Position numbers and translations under genes: made by a program. Source: Ixodes scapularis (Eukaryota; Arthropoda; Arachnida; Ixodida; Ixodidae). Taken from it: a stretch of 64,000 nt of DNA. Every line of letters starts with the position of its first letter. The first letter of the stretch is position 1. Below the pieces are notes generated by a model. That model was not told where the DNA came from. It did no database searches and saw only the letters and a program-made list of their open reading frames with translations. Of this stretch, positions 53,872 to 64,000 are shown one piece after another. The stretch covers positions 72,600,252-72,664,251 of the forward strand of contig NW_024609857.1 of NCBI RefSeq assembly GCF_016920785.2, read 5' to 3'.

Positions 53872-56800
53872 TATCGCCACACCGGCGATTCGGTAGTACT
53901 TTACTACAGTTTCTATTATTGCAACATTCATGCATCCGTTAGGCAGCCAGTTCGTCTTAAAATCCGCCTCATTGTTAAATATACCTCTGCACGTTAAATT
54001 ATTTCGTACCTGGTACCTTTTTTTTGCTCTTTCTTTACTCTCCAAATCAGAAATGTATTATTTCCGTGTTCCCCCATCGTCTGAACTCAACATATCGGTG
54101 ATAAGCAGCAAATAACGATTGAGTTGAGACCTTTTGTACGTAACCGCATACCTAACCAAAATATGACCCATTTAAACAGTTGTAAAAAAGGAGCTAATGA
54201 CATTTTGTTTAATCAGTTGCAGCTATACATACCTTCGTCTACAGTACCGTGTGAGATCAGTGTTTATTAAAACAATGCCAATATAAATTATTTTATGATT
54301 CCAAGGTCTTTGTTTGCGCCTGCTTTAAGAGTAAGATTTTGACAAACACATGTAAATTTTATTCACCCCTCTCCTCTGAAACTTGAGCTCTAAAATACGC
54401 CTATAATAACACGCGCCCAGGGATAAAACATTTACGCGGGAATACAGGCTTGTCTATTTTTCCTGTAACTAGGGTGAAAGTTTCTTATACCCTAGTTACA
54501 CGAGTGTCCTCAACTGTCATTGAGCTCAACTAAGTTGTCCGGTGTTCCACGGTATATAGGCCGAACAACCTTGGTTGAGATGTGTGTCACGGGACAGAGT
54601 TGACATTGAAACAAAGCCACAACTGGTGTCACTTTACCTTTTGTTAGTGACACAAACAAATCATATACACACTTTTCATTTATAATACACGTTTAAAACA
54701 AAATTAAAGAACTTTTCTTTTTTTCCGGGGGGGGGGGGGGTCAAGAAAACGATACGCAGGATGTTTTACACGAATTCGAGGAAAAGAGACATAACGAAAG
54801 TATTATCGGCACCGACATAACAATGGCCGCGCTCGCCAAGCGCTGGTGTCCGCGACGTGCCGTGGTGGTTTTAGTGGCAGCTCTGGTCCTGAATCATACC
54901 TTTTCCGATAGTATCTGCTGCTGCGATACTTTCTAGATACCTCCCTCAATCTTACGCAAGAGTATGTGCTTCGCTGGCGCTGGCCATTAGCGGCAATATC
55001 AGCGGACGCCGACATCTTTACCTCTATTGGGGCGAACTCTCATCAGGCAGCTGAGGTAGGCCAGCTCAGTAGAACTTAATGATCGTTAGGTGCTCAATGA
55101 CAGCTGGCGCAGCCGTGTAACTCAGGCCGATTGCGATTGAGTCAACCGTCGTTGTTTTAAGAACTGTTAAGAGCGCTCGTGTAACTAGGCTATTATTCCA
55201 GACCCGTAAAATGCAAATTTTCACTGCCCCGTGTACTCCGGCCATTTATTCATGGTCCCTGATTTCTATGAAAATTTGTTAAACACAACAAGAAACATCC
55301 CTGAAATAGTATTCCAAATATTACATCAAAATATTTTATTTTCGCGAAGTTATTGAATTTACGATTTCGGTTTTCATCGTGTTTTTTCAATTGGAAGTCT
55401 CTACTGGCAACCACGGAAAAGTGACGCCACTGGAATGCAGGGGTTCACTCTTTGAACTGAATTATTTGTTCCCAACTGGCTCCAAGCAGTTTCATGGCGT
55501 CAAATGAATACTCTAGACTCTCGCTCCAGTACCCGCGCACCAGCGCGGAACAAATGCTTGGCATAGTCTATTTTTACTGCTTGCTCGATTGGCAAGCCTG
55601 CCGGCCACTGACGTCACGGTGCTGAAAAGTGCGCGTATATTTGAATGTTGGTTTTTGCATCATTTTCATTTGCCGATTTCACAATAACTATTATGAATTT
55701 CACGATACTAAATAGCATACCGAAAAAGATGAAGGACGCGGGGATTCAGAAAATTAGCTAATTGGGGTAGCTTAAAAAAAAAAAGTGGAGTACCCTTTTA
55801 TACACGCTGTTTAAGCTAGGATAACAATGCAGCTGCTTAATAACGTTCTGCTTCTTCGTTGATCATCAGATTCCGGTGGTAACAGCAACAGCAAAACCAA
55901 TAAGGCCATTTTTTATATCCAGGAGTTTGAAGAAAGACGTTCTGGGAAAACATAAAATGCGTACATACATATCATACTTTTTTTTTAATTTTTTTGACAG
56001 CGTTAAGAAAACAAAAATTTGCGATATTTATATATTAAACAAACGTCCCTACTCCTGTAACAGACATCGAATGATTTGTCCGGTAAGCGTGCTCTATCTT
56101 ATGCTCTGGTGTGGTGCTAAGAAGCGGCTCCTCATAAAATAACACGCTCTTTCTTATCTATCGGGCAGCACTTAAAAGGAAAAGAAAACCTTCCAATATT
56201 ATTACATAGTAAAGAAAGGTATGGACAAAGCATGCAAAATATGTCAACAATTGTTATATTTAATTGTTTTTTTTCGCAATAAAGTGTTGTGAAGGTGAAA
56301 GTTCAATGAGTTGTCTTTTCCTTTAGTTGGATTTGATGCTTCCAATGATGTGAAATGTTCTGCTGAAACCGATCAAAATTGAAGCTTCATGCCGCATATC
56401 AAGTTCAGTTGACAGGAAATAGAGCCAAGAGGCTCGATGTGAGATAACACTTGTTGGGTGACGAACTCTTTTTGAAGATGGCTAAAAGCCCGTCTTTGCT
56501 TTTCTACAATCGTTTCTTCTAGTAGTAGTTCTCGCCTTCCCTTCAAACGAATAAAACAGTTTCGTAAAGTACCACGAAAAAAAAAAAAGATACACGGGTG
56601 GCGCTTGATTTTCTGGTAGTGAGTCGGGTTTTTACACAGTTGTAATTTTAACCAATTTGAAAGTTCAGCTCAATTGAGAGCTTTGCCGAGTTAAACTGTA
56701 ACTAGCCCGTATATTTTCTGGTGTTTATTTATAAGGAAAATCGGCGGATGTTTTCCGGTGTTTATTTATTTGTAGGATATCGGTGCATTTAAAACTTTTG

Positions 56801-57474
56801 CAAAGCGCTGATTATGGACGAATCCAGTCCTAGCTGGAGCAGAAATGTCCAGAATCTCTTGTCTTTTGGTTTGAAGCGTTCTTGTATTTTTCATACCAAT
56901 AGTTGGTTATCGGTGTTTTTTCTTGTTTTAACCAATATGTATGTTGTATACCTACGGATGTTAGTCGGTGTTTTTCGGTTAAAGGAGGCCGCTAAGAGGC
57001 CAAGAGACGCAGATGGGCCTCACAGGCGTTCCGGCAATTTCAAGTCGTAGCAACCGACTATCACCGAATTTTCTGGAAATAACCATCGCGACGACTGCAG
57101 GGAGTTGTCCGGATTACGGAGAATCCAGCTTCTCGGCGAGTCCTCCTATATTTATCTGAATAAGGGTGGCGATGTGGGTTAGTTGGTTCATACTGACGAA
57201 AGGAGCGCTTGCCCTGTCTGCACTTCCTCTAGTCCCCGTTTTCTGCGCGCTGTTTGCCTTTTCGTCTATATTTATCCATGAACTACCACATTATTTGCCT
57301 TGTTCGCTGGCCGCCGCGTTAACCGTAACGCTTGCTCGGCAGCCCAGCCGATCTGCTTACTTATTAGGCAGCTAGGGAGATATAAGTCGAGAGAACTGAA
57401 ATCCCCCTGGAAGGACTTAACAGTGCAGGATGGCTTCTCGCCCACAAGGATTCTAAACAAGCACGACTAAACCA
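53872..57474. other. Non-coding stretch with one TIR element
   Basis: No gene recognised. It holds a probable MITE at 54491-55189, a poly-G run near 54727, and a GGTGTTTATTTAT repeat near 56725-56770. Confidence 0.55.
54491..55189. mobile_element. Probable MITE with CCTAGTTACACGAG ends
   Basis: CCTAGTTACACGAG at 54491 is matched by its complement at 55176-55189. Inner words (CTGTCATTGAGC) also recur inverted, further in on the right. A second short inverted copy of the end (TGTAACTAGGG, 54471) lies just outside. Target duplication not resolved. Confidence 0.55.
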
Positions 57475-58560
57475 AGTCCGGCGTCTGGCAGCATAAAACG
57501 CCTATCTCAGTAGCGACGACACCGGCATTCCGTCCATGTCCGCAAGTGCCGAAGCCGCCGCAGCTGCCGGAGACCGACTTCAAGGTCATATTTCGGCCTC
57601 GTGACGGGCTAAATACTACCAGCTCTTCGCTCGTCACCGAGAGCATTAAAAGAGAGGCCCTCTCGAAGCGGTGACACAACTAGATGACACGATCAGGCCG
57701 AACGCACGCCAAAAACTTATTATTGACAGCACGCCAAGCGAAGACAACGCCATAAACTATAATCCAATGAAGGAACTCATCATACAAGACAAACAAATTG
57801 ACATGACTACCCACAATAGGGTCCATGAAAACGCGGCCAAGGGGATTATCCACGGTGTCCCAGGCTACGACACACACAAAGACATTATTAGAAGCCTGGC
57901 GCGTAACACCCCCGGATTCTGCATGACAGGTGCATGGGCAATACGACCTAAGTCTTCATCGTTTTTGAAGGTAAAGAGGTACAACACTACATAGGTTACC
58001 GAAACAATACCCACCGCTTTCTGTTGTACAAGAAGAAGATCGAAGTGTGCGGCATCTGCCGGAAAGTAAGACACAGGGAAGGTGTGTGTCCCACCCCAAC
58101 ACAGAGACGATGCATCCGGTGCGGCAAGGACAACCGGCAGCACATCATTATTCTGAACCAGTGTGCGCTATCTGCATCGGCAACTACCTCTCCGGCTCAT
58201 AGCAGTGCAAGAAGAGTTTCTGAACTCTCTACATCATCCGACAACGACAGCTACGACAACAACTCCTTGCGGAGGAAGAACATCACCGCCCCAACGGCGG
58301 CAGATAAAGCAGATCAAGATAACTCCTGTCGACGCAGAAGAGCCAAGGAATCAGCTCAAATTCGCTTTCCGGCGGACTAAGCAGCAGGAGCCTCTCTCGA
58401 TCCTACGCGAGACTGATCTTCACCTTGAGCAGAGACGACTCCGGCAGGACACCGCGGAACCGGTTGGGCTTCAAGAGACGGTTGACTTCGACCCAGGGCG
58501 CCCCTCAGGTAAGCTAGACTAGCATGGCCTCTTAACCCACTTCTTGGTACATTAATCTCG
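57475..58560 (+). pseudogene. LINE ORF1 with CCHC zinc knuckles, frameshifted
   Basis: The order of blocks is FKVIFRPRDGLN (about 57570), RQKLIIDSTPSEDNA (57710), KGIIHGVPGYDT (57840), then after a frameshift near 57960 FEGKEVQHYIGY and RFLLYKKKIEVCGICRKVRH. One CCHC knuckle (CGICRKVRHREGVC) is followed by a second, partly altered one (CIRCGKDN...). A Ser/Arg-rich tail follows in yet another frame. This layout is that of gag-like ORF1 proteins of several arthropod LINEs, which bind the element RNA. Confidence 0.78.
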
Positions 58561-58588
58561 CATCCAGCGAGCGCCGGCGATAAGAGCG

Positions 58589-60476
58589 ATGGTGCACGGG
58601 AGCGAGCCCTCTCCGGCCACTCGCGCGGTGGGCTCTAAACTTTTGAGAGAAAAAACTATACCTCTCGTCAGCCGTGGAACGTCGCAGGTTTTGGTCTCGT
58701 CCCTCTTTCTCTTCGATGTTCAGGGTTGCGATGGAGATATGGAAACCACGCTACAACAAGCTGTAGACACGTTGGAACGGTACGTGGTCGTCAGAGGCCT
58801 CACCTGCACCACGCAAAGTTCTGACCTTTTCCTACACAGAGCCCTTGCCAACCGCAACTTTGACAGTGGACCACCCCCAACGATCGCACTGCAAGTCAGA
58901 GGAGGCACAATCAGAGTGGTAAAAGCCACCTGGGGGCTCGGCCTGATTATGCAAGCCTACGGGTGCAACGGTGACATTATCCATAAACTGCAAGCGTGCG
59001 TCCAACAGACGATGCGGCTCATGTCTAGAATTGTCAACCAACACCCTGGCATGAAAGAAGCCAACCTCACACGGTTAGTACAAGCCTTCGTGATCAGCCG
59101 AACCATCAACATTACCCCCTACCACTGCCTCAAAGTGGCTGAGGAGGAAAAAGTAAAGGACATGATCCGGCGGGTCTACAAACAGGCCCTCGGGCTACCT
59201 ATCCGAACGGCTAACACTAAATTGCTAGCCCATAGGCCTTCACAACACTCTTGAAGAACTTGTGAAAACGTACCTCATATTTTAATACGAAACACTATGT
59301 ATATCTGAGAGTCCCACCGAATGAACCATTCTCCATAACCTCGGATCCAACCATGAGTCGATGCATAGCACTGAAGTCGACATTCCTCACAATCAGGGGC
59401 GTCATCTCAAAATTCACCCGCTCCCTCCACAAGGAACGGAGGGCCCCACGGAGGGAGGGTTGCCCTGCATCAGGCACTCTACTCCTACAACGACGTGGCC
59501 TATGGCAACGCAGCAGAATACATAGGACGCCACTATAGACCTATTTCACAAGGGCGTCGCCATCTTGAAACGTAGTCACTTTTAATTGGAGCGAAAGCAT
59601 TGTTTTGCCGTCGCCTCGCGAATCAAATACATTTAGGGTATAAGCGTAACCGTCACCTATTATCGTTTTGTCACCCCTTGATTTTTTTACTTTGTGCATG
59701 GTGATATATTTTATTGAGTTTTCGTCGCCCATACCGAATATGCCTGCCAGGTGGCTAGGGCCAAGACTGAGCGAAAAAGGTCTATATGCCCCTCGCAGTT
59801 GTAGGCTCATCAAGTCAAATTCGTACTGGCTGATCAATCCGAACCAGTTGCACTGAAACTGCGGGAGAGGCGGCCATCGCTTTGGCCTAAGCCTTCACAA
59901 AATGAAACTCGATTTTTAGCGACTCTCAAACAGCAGTACGTAACTTTGCGAGAGGTGGAGTCTCGGATCGCGTAAAACACATACTAGACACAAACACCCG
60001 CGGCCTATCCAAATTATTCCTCCGTACCCGGCAACGATGCTGCTTACGCCGCTCGAGGATTCACCAAGTGAGCACACGGGCAGTCCCTACCGGGATCCGG
60101 CGGGCGGCGGGCTGAGAGGGACCGCATGATTAGCTACCAGGAAATCATTCAGCACTATAGGCTAGCCAGAGCAGAATACTCGCCAACATACAAATCGCTT
60201 AACAAGCGAAAAGAAGCCGCTTGGAGGAGACTCCAGACAAATACCTACCCCAACCCCGTAGCCTATAACTACTACTATTCAGACAAATACCCTAATATCT
60301 GTATCCATTATAAGCAAAAAGCGGATTTGGATCACATTATGTGGTGTTGCCCAGCAGAAGATCACACGAATCATGAAATATCTAGTACTGAGCAGTGGGA
60401 GAACATGCTACTCAACTCCGATCCTTCCCTGCAGGACAGGGTTATCAAGAAAGCCAAGGAAGCCGTCCGGCCCTAG
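58589..60476 (+). pseudogene. LINE ORF2 remnant: RT thumb, RNase H, C-terminal zinc region
   Basis: From about 58730 the frame reads DMETTLQQAVDTLERYVVVRGL, GLIMQAYGCNGD and QAFVISRTINITPYHCLKV, the region after the YADD box in such RTs; YADD itself is absent. An RNase H-like piece follows (59440-59530, NDVAYGNAAEYIGRH), resuming after the MITE as PLAVVGSSSQIRTG (from 59788) with stops. The last block, 60126-60476, has RLQTNTYPNP, YPNICIHYKQKADLDHIMWCCP, a C-terminal zinc-type motif with an expected Cys replaced by Tyr. Many stops and shifts. Confidence 0.78.
59536..59784. mobile_element. 249-bp MITE inserted into the RNase H region
   Basis: The ends TAGACCTATTTC and, inverted, TAGACCTTTTTC are flanked by TA (59534-59535, 59785-59786). 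The LINE coding sequence stops at its left edge and resumes at its right edge. Confidence 0.8.
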
Positions 60477-60528
60477 GTGTTCGTGGACGCTTAGCAACGA
60501 CAGGCCACCCACCCTAGTACCTCATTCC

Positions 60529-60673
60529 AGGCACGTAGCCAGGATTTTGTTTCCGTGGGGGGGCGCCCATGGCAAATTGCTGTATGAGGGGGAGGGGGGA
60601 GAGAAGGTCCCAGCAAAATAGAAGATTTCGGAAGGGGCCCGGGCCCATGGGCCTCCCCCCTGGCTACGTGCCT
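60529..60673. mobile_element. 145-bp MITE with AGGCACGTAGCCAGG ends
   Basis: Perfect 15-bp inverted ends (60529-60543 and 60659-60673), G-rich interior. It is inserted between the LINE stop codon and its CACT tail. Confidence 0.85.
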
Positions 60674-60715
60674 GCCTCTCTCGTCAATAACGTCTTTACT
60701 CACTCACTCACTGGG

Positions 60716-61923
60716 TTAAAACTGGAAAGCCACGGCTATTTATAACAAGTGGTCTTGAGTCAGTTAATATTTATGTTGTTATTTCAGTTTGTTCTAAGTT
60801 GTAATAAGTTGAGTGACGGTTTCTTGTGAAAAAACTTAAAGGGAAGCTGAAGAGCTTTTCGAAAAAAACGAGTTAATGGTTGATTCTGACGCGTTTATGC
60901 CTGCTGAGTCCAAATATCACAACCATTTGACCCAAAATAATCCCTAAACGCGAAAAAAGCGAAGAAATCAGAAGCGATCGCCGCAGCGGCACGCCATTGG
61001 CTAGCCACGCGTGACGCGCCACTACGTCATAAAAGGACCATCTCGATTCTCGTTTGCTCCGTCGCTTGCGGAAGTAGCCGGGCGCCGGGTCTTCTGCTCT
61101 TGTAAATCGGGTTCGGCTTCTGATTTTTCTAAATCTTTCGGTGGATCCGAAAGAGGAATGTGTCCAGACGACCCTCGACGTGACAAAGCACGCGTTCCAG
61201 CCATTGGCAAAGTGGTAAAATGACCCCCCGCAGTAATAAACGCAGAGACGAGTAACCGCTTGCGCGGACGCGAGCGACATGGCCGGCTTTGTAAAACGTT
61301 GACAATAAACGAAGTGCTATTGACGGGACGCCTCAAGCCGGATTAGCGTGACCCTTCCCAAAACGGTCGTCAGAGGACAGGAATTCTGCACACATCGGCC
61401 TTCGTGCTTGCCAGCTGCTGGACGCGTGAGCGTGCAGACTGCATTGTTCATCAAGGCTGAAGTGGTTTGAAGGGATAGTATGATCGGCTTCGGGCGACGG
61501 GAGAGCTTCCCCTGAGATGAGACGGGTGATAAGATTGGGTCGCCGTTCTGCCAACACCATGTCCTTGGGCACTATGCGTATAACCCGCTATTCGGCTAAA
61601 TGATCGCGGCTTTTCTAGCACACTGCACAATTCTAATAACGTAACAGTTTTTTTTCTAGAACAGTCGACCTACAATTCCTAGCCAGTTACGTTTCCTCTT
61701 GGCTTGTGACTTTTAATGCGCTGAATTGCCTTTGTACTTTCAAAGATGGTCGGCAGAGCGTCGGATTCAGGCGAGCCTTCTTCAGACCCAAACCCATACG
61801 TACATAGTTTTCATATCCGCCGTCCGAAACACATTTCGAACAAAAAACGGTGTACTTGCTCAAATCAACCCACCCCTTAAAAATCTCGGTGACGAAGTGG
61901 AAAAGACAGTAAGCGGGAAGAAC
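60716..61923. other. Spacer, no gene seen
   Basis: Short frames without domains. No repeat structure noticed. Confidence 0.5.
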
Positions 61924-61927
61924 AATA

Positions 61928-62425
61928 GACCCTTTCCGAAATTCAGTCTGGCCACTTTGGTCACTATCATCATCAGTTGAACGGCATTTGTGCCATACCA
62001 ATGGCGGCCTTCTAATGACTGATAAAAGAAGACGTTGAAGATGCTCCTTAGCGGAGCTTGCGAGGCCTGTAAATTTGGAAGGTCAGTACGACGCGACGTA
62101 GGAATGGAGCACAAGAGCTACGTAAGCGCTTATTTCTAATAACTCAGATTCAGTCAACCTGTGTGAGGCACACAATCGGCTTTAAAGCACTTTGGTGTAT
62201 AGAATTTTCTCGAGGTATCTGAGTGGGTTGGAGCTTTCTTCTGAATGCAGGTTCTTGGTCACCGTCGAACTGAAAGTGATCGAGAAAGAACTCACTAAAC
62301 AATTCCTCGCGTGCTGTTGACTTGCGAAAGTGACGGTGCCGATAAAAGTTCATTTCCGCCATTGATATGGCAAAACCTAAACTGCTTTACAAACCACCAG
62401 ATGGCACTGAATTTCGGAAAGGGTC
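61928..62425. mobile_element. 498-bp MITE with GACCCTTTCCGAAATTC ends
   Basis: Inverted ends GACCCTTTCCGAAATTCAGT (left) and its complement (right, to 62425), each flanked by TA (61926-61927, 62426-62427) within AATAGACCC / GGGTCTATT. Similar end words occur at 2382 and 9296. Confidence 0.75.
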
Positions 62426-62835
62426 TATTGCGACGAGCGCTGTTCGTGAAAGTTGGCGGCTACACAGGAGTACGGCATCGTGCAACACAGCACGAGTCAC
62501 TTGGTTCGGTGCCACGAGACTTCCGCAAACCCGTGAACAAACAAGAAAACAATCAACACGTCAGGCGATTGAGTCAATAGCATGACCACTCAAGGGATAA
62601 AAGCAAGCGCTATGCAGTGGCAGAACGACGACGGCTCGAAAAGACACTAGCAGCTACGAGGAAAGCGCGGCCATCCGCGGCGGGCTCCCCCAGCCGGTCC
62701 TTTTGTGACGCCGGCTGTCGGGCTTCCTCCTCTCTCCCCTTTCCCTCTGCTTCGGAGGGGCGTGGCTTCGGCGCTCCTTTGAAGGCGCTTTTCCGGTTAA
62801 TCCGCGCAGAAAATGACCAAACGAATACGATATTC

Positions 62836-62950
62836 GTTAACCATGTTGAATATACCTGAGACTGGGGTAGAAAAACATAAAAGTCGAAGAAACAGAACGG
62901 GACAGGACGACGTCTCAAACTCAGTCTCAGGTATATTCAACATGGTTAAC
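62836..62950. repeat. Perfect 29-bp inverted repeat around a 57-nt loop
   Basis: 62836-62864 and 62922-62950 are exact reverse complements (GTTAACCATGTTGAATATAC...). The word ACGATATTCGT next to the left arm recurs about 160 bases later, at 62990. Perhaps two opposed copies of a LINE or Penelope leader. Confidence 0.85.
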
Positions 62951-63682
62951 ATCCACCAGCTCGCCTGCACCCTTACTATTGTATCTACGATATTCGTGAT
63001 GGGTGAGGTCTCGTTAACTAGGTTCAGGTGTTTTTTCTCATATTTAAAACCACTTCAGCTTCCCTTTAAAATAGAAACTTACTAGGCTGCTGCTTTATAA
63101 AACATTAGTAATTAAGTTTCTTCTGCTTGAAAAGCGTGTATCTCTCAGACTGCTTGCATATTTGAATATAACTGCTATTCATAAATTTGAAGTTCTTACA
63201 TTGCCATAAAAATTGAAAAATAATACACAACATCGACAATAGTAAACACGGTGATTCGTCAGCGCCAAGGTGCTTGGAACTGAAATTGTTTATTAGAGGA
63301 ATGTTGCATTTATACACGCATCAGACGTGTTAATTTATTGTCATCTGAAACAAGTGCCATATGGCTTCGCGCTGAAGAACACAGTCGGCTTGAATTGAGT
63401 TTGGCGAACTCACTTCAGTCGGCCCAGTGTGTTGCCTCGATGGCAGTGTTTTATGAGTAAAACGTAACACTGAAACCAAAAACGTGGCGGAAAATAATTT
63501 TATTCTAAGAAGAATTAGAAAAGCGATAAAGAGAAAGAGAGAAATGTCCTTACAAAAATAAACAGTAAGGCGTCTAAGCCTTATACATTGGGCTAACAAG
63601 AACAAATTAGTCGACAGTTTATTATGCAGTAGGAGTATCGTCTTCCAGAGTATGTCAACATTGCTACCTACTGTAGAGTGAA
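62951..63682. other. Spacer, no gene seen
   Basis: AT-rich sequence with small frames only. Confidence 0.5.
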
Positions 63683-63905
63683 CATTTAGTCAGTGCACTA
63701 CAACCGCTAGCCTGGGGTCTTTAACGTGCACCACGCAGTAGTGATACATACAACATATAGTGATACAAGCCGGTACGTTACCCATCCAGACTGAAACGGG
63801 CAGGGGAGGAATTGAACCCAAGATCCCTCGGTTCTGCAGCGCGAGCTTTCGCTCTACGTGCTCCGAGCTGATGTGCACTAGCCCACTCGGCCACCGATGC
63901 CTCCA
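63683..63905 (-). mobile_element. tRNA(Ser)-like SINE, copy 2
   Basis: Inverse copy of the SINE at 29957. On the minus strand the A box is GTGGCCGAGTGGGCTAG (63895-63879) and the B box is GGTTCAATTCC (about 63818-63808), better kept than in copy 1. The body matches through GCGTGGTGCACGTTAAAGAC and GTTGTAGTGCACTG. It includes an extra TATGTTGTATGTATCACTA-type stretch not in copy 1. Confidence 0.8.
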
Positions 63906-64000
63906 GACTTTAGGCTGAGATATGCCGAGACTAGAGCCGCAAAGACCGGGTGAAAGACGACTACAAAGCCATCACGGATAGATCTGCTTCTTTTTTATCT

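Larger units (their letters stand above)
57475..60715 (+). mobile_element. Internally deleted non-LTR retrotransposon with nested MITEs
   Basis: ORF1 (gag-like with zinc knuckles) is joined directly to the C-terminal third of an RT, then RNase H and a C-terminal zinc region, then a 3' tail of CACT repeats (about 60697-60711) after an AATAACG/AATAAA-like signal. Endonuclease and the RT catalytic core are missing. Two MITEs sit inside it (59536-59784 and 60529-60673). Confidence 0.82.

Noticed and set aside
58720..59044. Minus-strand frames opposite the LINE RT remnant
   Set aside because: The plus strand carries the conserved RT tail; these are shadows.

Overview
The window is eukaryotic and made almost entirely of transposable elements. 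No host gene, bacterial operon, CRISPR array or canonical tRNA could be supported. The mix suggests an arthropod, most likely a tick or other chelicerate: PHD-finger non-LTR elements, GIY-YIG Penelope-like elements, Ty3/Gypsy elements, mariner and hAT remnants, Ser-tRNA-like SINEs and many foldback MITEs. That assignment is inference from recognised element families, not a database result.

Layout. 1-0.97 kb: minus-strand end of a non-LTR element with a 2A-like motif, a PHD finger and an endonuclease. 2.57-6.79 kb: a nearly full-length non-LTR element (minus), each of its two ORFs broken by one TAA. 6.79-9.26 kb: a terminal-inverted-repeat element with ACGTC-rich subterminal arrays and one exon-like ORF. 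9.59-12.73 kb: a Penelope-like element preceded by a partial direct copy, each copy carrying a hammerhead-like motif. 13.7-28.3 kb: MITEs, a 121-bp palindrome, a decayed second Penelope-like element and long non-coding stretches. 28.5-29.7 kb: a decayed Gypsy integrase (minus). 29.96 kb: a SINE. 30.22-36.14 kb: a young, complete Ty3/Gypsy element. 36.4-45.4 kb: a cluster of foldback elements, hAT and mariner remnants and a 213-bp palindrome with two hammerhead-like motifs. 48.0-48.6 kb: a mariner-type transposase fragment. 50.7-53.9 kb: a 5'-truncated Gypsy element. 57.5-60.7 kb: an internally deleted non-LTR element with nested MITEs. 63.7-63.9 kb: a second SINE copy.

The most informative unit is the Gypsy element at 30.2-36.1 kb. 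Its 410-bp LTRs differ at three positions I could see and are flanked by GTAT on both sides. Gag ends on a canonical -1 slippery heptamer followed by a possible H-type pseudoknot. Each LTR carries a tRNA-like pair of A and B boxes as well as a TATA-like site. It is probably disabled by one frameshift between protease and reverse transcriptase. All pairing, identity and domain statements were read by eye; no alignment or folding program was run.
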